From positions 1 to 33,337 of the forward strand of contig JAUIHI010000048.1 of NCBI GenBank assembly GCA_030432295.1: DNA of 33,337 nt. Reading direction: 5' to 3'. The notes beneath the pieces are model-generated. The model did not search any database, was not told where the DNA came from, and saw nothing but the letters and a program-made list of their open reading frames with translations. The DNA is from Anaerolineae bacterium (GTDB lineage: Bacteria; Chloroflexota; Anaerolineae; Caldilineales; Caldilineaceae). Below, piece after piece: positions 32,348 to 33,337 of the stretch (positions are counted from its first letter, which is position 1; every line of letters starts with the position of its first letter). Both the position numbers and the translations under genes were made by a program.

Positions 32348-33337
32348 TCATATGCTAGGCGGTGGTGAGGGCGGCTTCCCCTCCACATACTCCAAACAAT
32401 AGACATTTCCCACCGCATCCCCGGCCACAATCGTCGTGCCGTTGGGGGCCACGGCTACGGCCGTCACCGCGCCGTCCAGCACAATCATTGCCAGTTCTGC
32501 GCCTGTCTGCAAATCCCAGACCCGCAGGGTTCTGTCAGAAGATGCGGAGACGACCCGCCTGCCATCGGGCGTCACCGCCACCGACAGCACATGTCCCGCG
32601 TGGCCGGTCAGCACCCGTTCTTCTGCGCCGGTCTGCAAATCCCAGACGCGCAGGGTGCGGTCATCCGACGCCGACACCGCGCGCCTGCCATCGGGCGTCA
32701 CCGCCACCGACCGCACCAAAGACTCGTGGCCCGTCAGCACCCGTTCTTCTGCGCCGGTCTGCAAATCCCAGATGCGCAGAGTGCGGTCATAAGAGGCGGA
32801 GACGGCGCGCCTGCCATCGGGCGTCACCGTCTGCACCGCCGCATCCAGCACAGTCATTGCCAGTTCCTCACCAGTTTCGATGTCCCAGACGCGCAGGGTG
32901 CGGTCATCCGACGCCGACACCGCGCGCCTGCCATCGGGCGTCACCGCCACCGACAGCACATATCCCTCGTGACCGGAGAGCACTCGTTCTTCTGCGCCGG
33001 TCTGCAAATCCCAGATGCACAGGGTGCGGTCATCCGACGCCGACACCGCGCGCCTGCCATCGGGCGTCACCGCCACCGACCGCACAGATGCCTCGTGACC
33101 GGTCAGCACCCGTTCTTCTGCGCCGGTCTGCAAATCCCAGATGCGCAGAGTGCGGTCATAAGAGGCGGAGACGGCGCGCCTGCCATCGGGCGTCACCGCC
33201 ACCACATTCACATATCCCTCGTGACCGGAGAGCACCCGTTCTTCTGTGCCGGTCTGCAAATCCCAGATGCGCAGGGTGCGGTCATAAGAGGCGGAGACGG
33301 CGCGCCTGCCATCGGGCGTCACCGCCACCGACCGCAC
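32348..33337 (-). CDS. WD40-repeat protein, C-terminal part (5' end outside window)
   Basis: The gene runs off the right edge; about 329 C-terminal residues are seen. They form eight WD40 blades: seven nearly identical 42-residue units of the type VAVTPDGRRAVSASYDRTLR(I/V)WDLQTG followed by a GHE linker, and a last diverged unit (VAVAPNGTTIVAGDAVGNVYCLEY) before a Pro-rich end. Blades carry either SYDRT or SDDRT/SSDRT. One blade is three residues short. Such arrays form propellers for protein contact; in bacteria they often end STAND NTPases (NACHT/NB-ARC), kinases or caspase-like proteins. What the N-terminus holds cannot be told here. Confidence 0.93.
   Translation of the reverse strand: MRSVAVTPDGRRAVSASYDRTLRIWDLQTGTEERVLSGHEGYVNVVAVTPDGRRAVSASYDRTLRIWDLQTGAEERVLTGHEASVRSVAVTPDGRRAVSASDDRTLCIWDLQTGAEERVLSGHEGYVLSVAVTPDGRRAVSASDDRTLRVWDIETGEELAMTVLDAAVQTVTPDGRRAVSASYDRTLRIWDLQTGAEERVLTGHESLVRSVAVTPDGRRAVSASDDRTLRVWDLQTGAEERVLTGHAGHVLSVAVTPDGRRVVSASSDRTLRVWDLQTGAELAMIVLDGAVTAVAVAPNGTTIVAGDAVGNVYCLEYVEGKPPSPPPSI
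32433..33337. repeat. 126-bp tandem repeats encoding WD40 blades
   Basis: The word CTGCCATCGGGCGTCACC starts at 32559, 32685, 32811, 32928, 33054, 33180 and 33306. All spacings are 126 bp except one of 117. Units are nearly identical at base level, and two variant cassettes (CATAAGAGGCGGAG and CATCCGACGCCGAC) occur in mixed order. Confidence 0.9.

Noticed and set aside
32433-33337. Non-coding tandem repeat or CRISPR
   Set aside because: The 126-bp period is a whole number of codons, the frame is open throughout, and the product has clear WD40 blades.

Overview
The window reads as one contiguous chromosomal segment, moderately high in GC, with dense and mostly short-gapped gene runs. No taxonomic marker gene (rRNA, ribosomal protein) is present. 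The mix suggests a Chloroflexota bacterium of the Anaerolineae/Caldilineae type; this is an inference from protein style, not a proof. It includes a MASE1/multi-PAS/GAF kinase, CopC/CopD/PCu(A)C copper proteins, an Sm-like two-domain protein, a LysM-M23 peptidase, a WD40 protein and many intergenic palindromes.

Layout. 1-1017 (+): the 3' end of a secreted protein, then a small four-helix membrane protein. 1210-8208 (+): a signalling cluster made of a MASE1-5xPAS-2xGAF histidine kinase, a stand-alone CheY-like receiver and a receiver-GAF-histidine kinase. 8520-11300 (+): pyruvate phosphate dikinase, followed by two terminator-like hairpins. 11505-16771 (+): a five-gene copper run of a His-rich membrane protein, a PCu(A)C lipoprotein, a new-looking duplicated His-rich secreted protein, CopC, and a CopC-CopD-cytochrome c fusion. 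16872-24399 (-): a long run on the opposite strand with a LysM/M23 peptidase and a tandem Sm-like (Hfq-like) protein sharing an ATGA overlap, HAD phosphatase and SixA, a membrane protein, a dihydroorotate dehydrogenase-like protein, a threonine dehydratase-like enzyme, an unassigned protein, HisB and an NAD-dependent epimerase. 24597-26404 (+): a thioredoxin-VKOR fusion and a rhodanese lipoprotein. 26416-31303 (-): a membrane protein, a sulfatase gene broken by a 74-bp insertion, and glutamine-dependent NAD synthetase. 31304-32347: palindromic repeats on both sides of a DUF559 endonuclease-like gene. 32348-33337 (-): the C-terminal end of a WD40 protein built from near-identical 126-bp units.

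How they work together. The copper genes form a plausible envelope copper-handling unit: PCu(A)C and CopC bind Cu, CopD is a membrane copper protein, and the attached cytochrome c ties it to electron transfer. The thioredoxin-VKOR protein and the rhodanese lipoprotein are envelope thiol/sulfur proteins. The kinase cluster probably forms one phosphorelay, since the large kinase has no receiver of its own and a single-domain receiver follows 19 bp later. No CRISPR array, tRNA, rRNA, insertion-sequence transposase or phage gene was seen.

The most unusual points are: the duplicated HxxxHxxxH protein with a His/Asp/Met-rich tail; the CopC-CopD-cytochrome c fusion; a mobile-type palindrome that encodes the signal peptide of the M23 peptidase; the tandem Sm-like protein; the sulfatase insertion; and the palindromes bracketing the DUF559 gene.
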